Below are positions 4,335-5,842 of a stretch of 5,842 nucleotides of DNA, piece after piece. Positions within the stretch are counted from its first letter, which is position 1, and every line of letters begins with the position of its first letter. The translations under genes were made by a program, and so were the position numbers. Origin of the DNA: Udaeobacter sp046731855 (GTDB lineage Bacteria; Verrucomicrobiota; Verrucomicrobiia; Chthoniobacterales; UBA10450); contig JBKPLX010000086.1 of the NCBI GenBank assembly GCA_046731855.1, forward strand, positions 1-5,842, given 5' to 3'. The notes under the pieces were generated by a model. It made no database searches. It was not told where the DNA came from and saw nothing but the letters and a program-made list of their open reading frames with translations.

Positions 4335-5426
4335 ATGTCCCATGCAACGCATACAAACGTCGGTATAATCGGGCTTGGGATCATCGGTCGCGGCGTGGCC
4401 GGGAACCTGCGGCGCAGAGGGTTTCCAGTTTATGTTTGGAACCGGTCGCCGCGTTCCGTTCCGAATTTTGTCGGGGCGCCCGGGGAAGTAGCTGAGATTT
4501 GCAACTATATCCAGATATTTGTTTCCGACGATGAAGCTTTGCTGCAGACGGCCCAACAGCTAGGCGAAAAGCTTACGCCCCGCCATCTCGTTTTTGCCCA
4601 CTCGACGGTTGCTCCGGATTCAATGCGCGCCGCTGCTGAGATTGTGGAACGTCGCAAGGCGCGATTTGTCGAGGCGCCATTTACGGGGAGTAAAACTGCA
4701 GCTGAAAAGGGGGAGCTCGTTTACTATGTGTGCGGGAACGATGCAGCGTTGCGCGACGCGCGTCCGATCCTCCAAGCCAGCAGTAAAGAGATCATCGAGA
4801 TCGGTCCGATAATTGGCCAGGCAAGCGCCATAAAGGTCGCAACAAACATGATCACGGCCGCAAGCGTCCAGTCAGCTGCGGAAGCGCTGGCGCTAGTTCA
4901 AGCTTTGGGTTTGCCGTTGGAAAAGTTCCTTGAGGCAATGCGCAGTAACGCCAGCCATTCTGCAACTCTTGCGATGAAACTGCCTAAAATGCTTAGCCGT
5001 GATTTTGAGCCTCATTTTTCCGTCAAACACATGTTGAAAGATATGCAGATCGCTAATCAGATTGGTCTGTCTAACTATCTCGATCTGGGCGTGACCGCTG
5101 CCGCTCGCGATCAATTACTCGAGCAAGTGCACTGGGGCCACGGAGACGACGATTATTCGGTAGTAGCGCGAAAATATTTGCACGAGCCTGCGCCAGCTGC
5201 TGATGAAGAGTTGCAACTGGACGAGCAGGAAGAAAAATCCGGCGCCGGCGAGTCGGTCGCGAGCTCAGGCGAAGTGAAAAGCCAGAGCCAGCAAGACGTG
5301 AGTCCAGAGGTGTCGCCCGCGCCATTGATCAGTGTGCCAAGCAGCGGATCTAGTAACGCAACAACTCGATTGCGTCCCGGTTTTTTCAAGCAGCTGCTGA
5401 GTCGGCTATCATCCGGGAAAGAATGA
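4335..5426 (+). CDS. NAD(P)-dependent beta-hydroxyacid dehydrogenase (3-hydroxyisobutyrate dehydrogenase / glyoxylate-succinic semialdehyde reductase family) with a long C-terminal tail
   Basis: 363 residues; the family is usually 285-300. The N-terminal Rossmann domain has GLGIIG (13-18) after a hydrophobic strand, and WNRSP (35-39), whose Arg after Asn suggests NADP(H). The substrate motif FVEAPFTGSKTAAEKGEL (111-128) is closest to the glyoxylate/succinic semialdehyde reductase branch (GSKxxAExGxL). The catalytic Lys is probably K167 in IKVATNM, with N171. The all-helical C-terminal domain (about 165-283) includes FSVKHMLKDMQIA (228-240) and ends near DDDYSVVARKYL (271-282). Residues about 284-345 are Ala/Pro/Glu/Ser-rich and apparently disordered, and the last 17 (RLRPGFFKQLLSRLSSG region) form a basic amphipathic segment. 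Such a tail is not part of the family. Substrate cannot be read from sequence. The next gene overlaps its stop. Confidence 0.85.
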   Translation: MSHATHTNVGIIGLGIIGRGVAGNLRRRGFPVYVWNRSPRSVPNFVGAPGEVAEICNYIQIFVSDDEALLQTAQQLGEKLTPRHLVFAHSTVAPDSMRAAAEIVERRKARFVEAPFTGSKTAAEKGELVYYVCGNDAALRDARPILQASSKEIIEIGPIIGQASAIKVATNMITAASVQSAAEALALVQALGLPLEKFLEAMRSNASHSATLAMKLPKMLSRDFEPHFSVKHMLKDMQIANQIGLSNYLDLGVTAAARDQLLEQVHWGHGDDDYSVVARKYLHEPAPAADEELQLDEQEEKSGAGESVASSGEVKSQSQQDVSPEVSPAPLISVPSSGSSNATTRLRPGFFKQLLSRLSSGKE

Positions 5427-5842
5427 CACTGCGTTCCGAAACTAGGCAGGCGATTTTCTTCGACCTTTCCCAGCGCGCAAAATTTCGTATTACCGGCGCG
5501 GATCGACTTCGGTTCCTAAACGGGCAAATCACGAACGATCTGCGCAAAACAAGTGAAACGTCTGCAATCGAAGCGTGCGTTTTAAATGCGAAAGGCAAAA
5601 CAGATGCGCACATCTATGTTTCCGCGCCGGGAGACTCCTTTTTGGTCGACGTAGCGTCCGATCTTCGAGAGACGCTCAAGATCCGGCTGGAGCGCTACGT
5701 GATCGCCGACGACGTGCAGATTGAGGACGTCACCGAGCAACTTTCGCTTTTTCACGTGTTATCGCAACAGGACCCCGCTCTGGAACATGGGCGCATTGTT
5801 TCTGTGCGCCGTTTTGCTGAACCGGGATGGGACATATGGGGC
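5423..5842 (+). CDS. ygfZ: YgfZ/GcvT-like folate-binding protein, 3' end cut by window edge
   Basis: The first 140 residues of a family of about 280-330. The ATG at 5423 overlaps the TGA of the dehydrogenase (ATGA), pointing to translational coupling. Family signatures are FRITGADRLRFLNGQITNDL (21-40), EACVLNAKGKTDAHIYV (50-66), then FLVDVASDL (72-80) and LERYVIADDVQIEDV (88-102), the aminomethyltransferase-like fold of YgfZ/IBA57/CAF17. These proteins bind tetrahydrofolate and help assemble or repair some Fe-S enzymes. The diagnostic KGCYxGQE motif would lie beyond the edge, so a true aminomethyltransferase (GcvT) is not formally excluded, but the N-terminus is YgfZ-like. Confidence 0.85.
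   Translation, partial: MTLRSETRQAIFFDLSQRAKFRITGADRLRFLNGQITNDLRKTSETSAIEACVLNAKGKTDAHIYVSAPGDSFLVDVASDLRETLKIRLERYVIADDVQIEDVTEQLSLFHVLSQQDPALEHGRIVSVRRFAEPGWDIWG

Noticed and set aside
5747..5763. parS-like site TTTTTCACGTG
   Set aside because: Only the left half matches the parS palindrome; the right half does not, and it lies within ygfZ coding sequence. A similar half-site near 3991 was rejected for the same reason.

Overview
The window looks like chromosomal DNA from a soil or freshwater Verrucomicrobiota-type bacterium, probably Chthoniobacterales/'Udaeobacter'-like. This is inference. It rests on a secreted head-repeat protein of a kind I know from that phylum (N-terminus MYPLNQLKTL, repeats around NNAVGxxAL, C-terminus ending in a QKVSAQLE-type coiled coil), a futalosine-pathway menaquinone gene, and moderate GC. 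No mobile element, CRISPR array, rRNA or tRNA is visible.

Left part, minus strand (1-1951). The 5' two thirds of mqnD (menaquinone biosynthesis) runs off the left edge. A possible overlapping 49-codon frame lies just upstream of it. Then comes a strong intrinsic terminator (stem 657-686 plus U-tract), followed by the 410-residue secreted repeat protein that this terminator ends. The protein has a signal peptide, about 12 head repeats of 17-23 residues, a Pro-rich linker and a coiled coil. It seems to lack the S74/intramolecular-chaperone domain that related proteins carry between linker and coil.

Centre (1952-2337). A 386-base divergent intergenic region holds a good sigma70-like promoter for the repeat-protein gene with a leader of about 110 nt. 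On the parB side it holds a 96-base nested inverted repeat (10-bp closing stem around two further hairpins) that no gene explains. This is the best candidate in the window for an undescribed structured RNA or palindromic repeat element.

Right part, plus strand (2338-5842). In order: parB without an adjacent parA; a secreted, zinc-dependent glutaminyl-cyclase-like M28 enzyme 32 nt downstream; a beta-hydroxyacid dehydrogenase with an unusual 70-80 residue acidic/disordered tail ending in a basic amphipathic segment; and the start of ygfZ, whose ATG overlaps the previous stop (ATGA) and which runs off the right edge. parB and the M28 gene are probably one transcript, and the dehydrogenase and ygfZ are almost certainly co-translated. 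The four genes do not form an obvious single pathway: chromosome segregation, envelope peptide processing, carbonyl reduction and Fe-S/folate housekeeping. I did not find a convincing defence or other novel multi-gene system. The interesting items are the intergenic structure, the domain loss in the repeat protein and the dehydrogenase tail.
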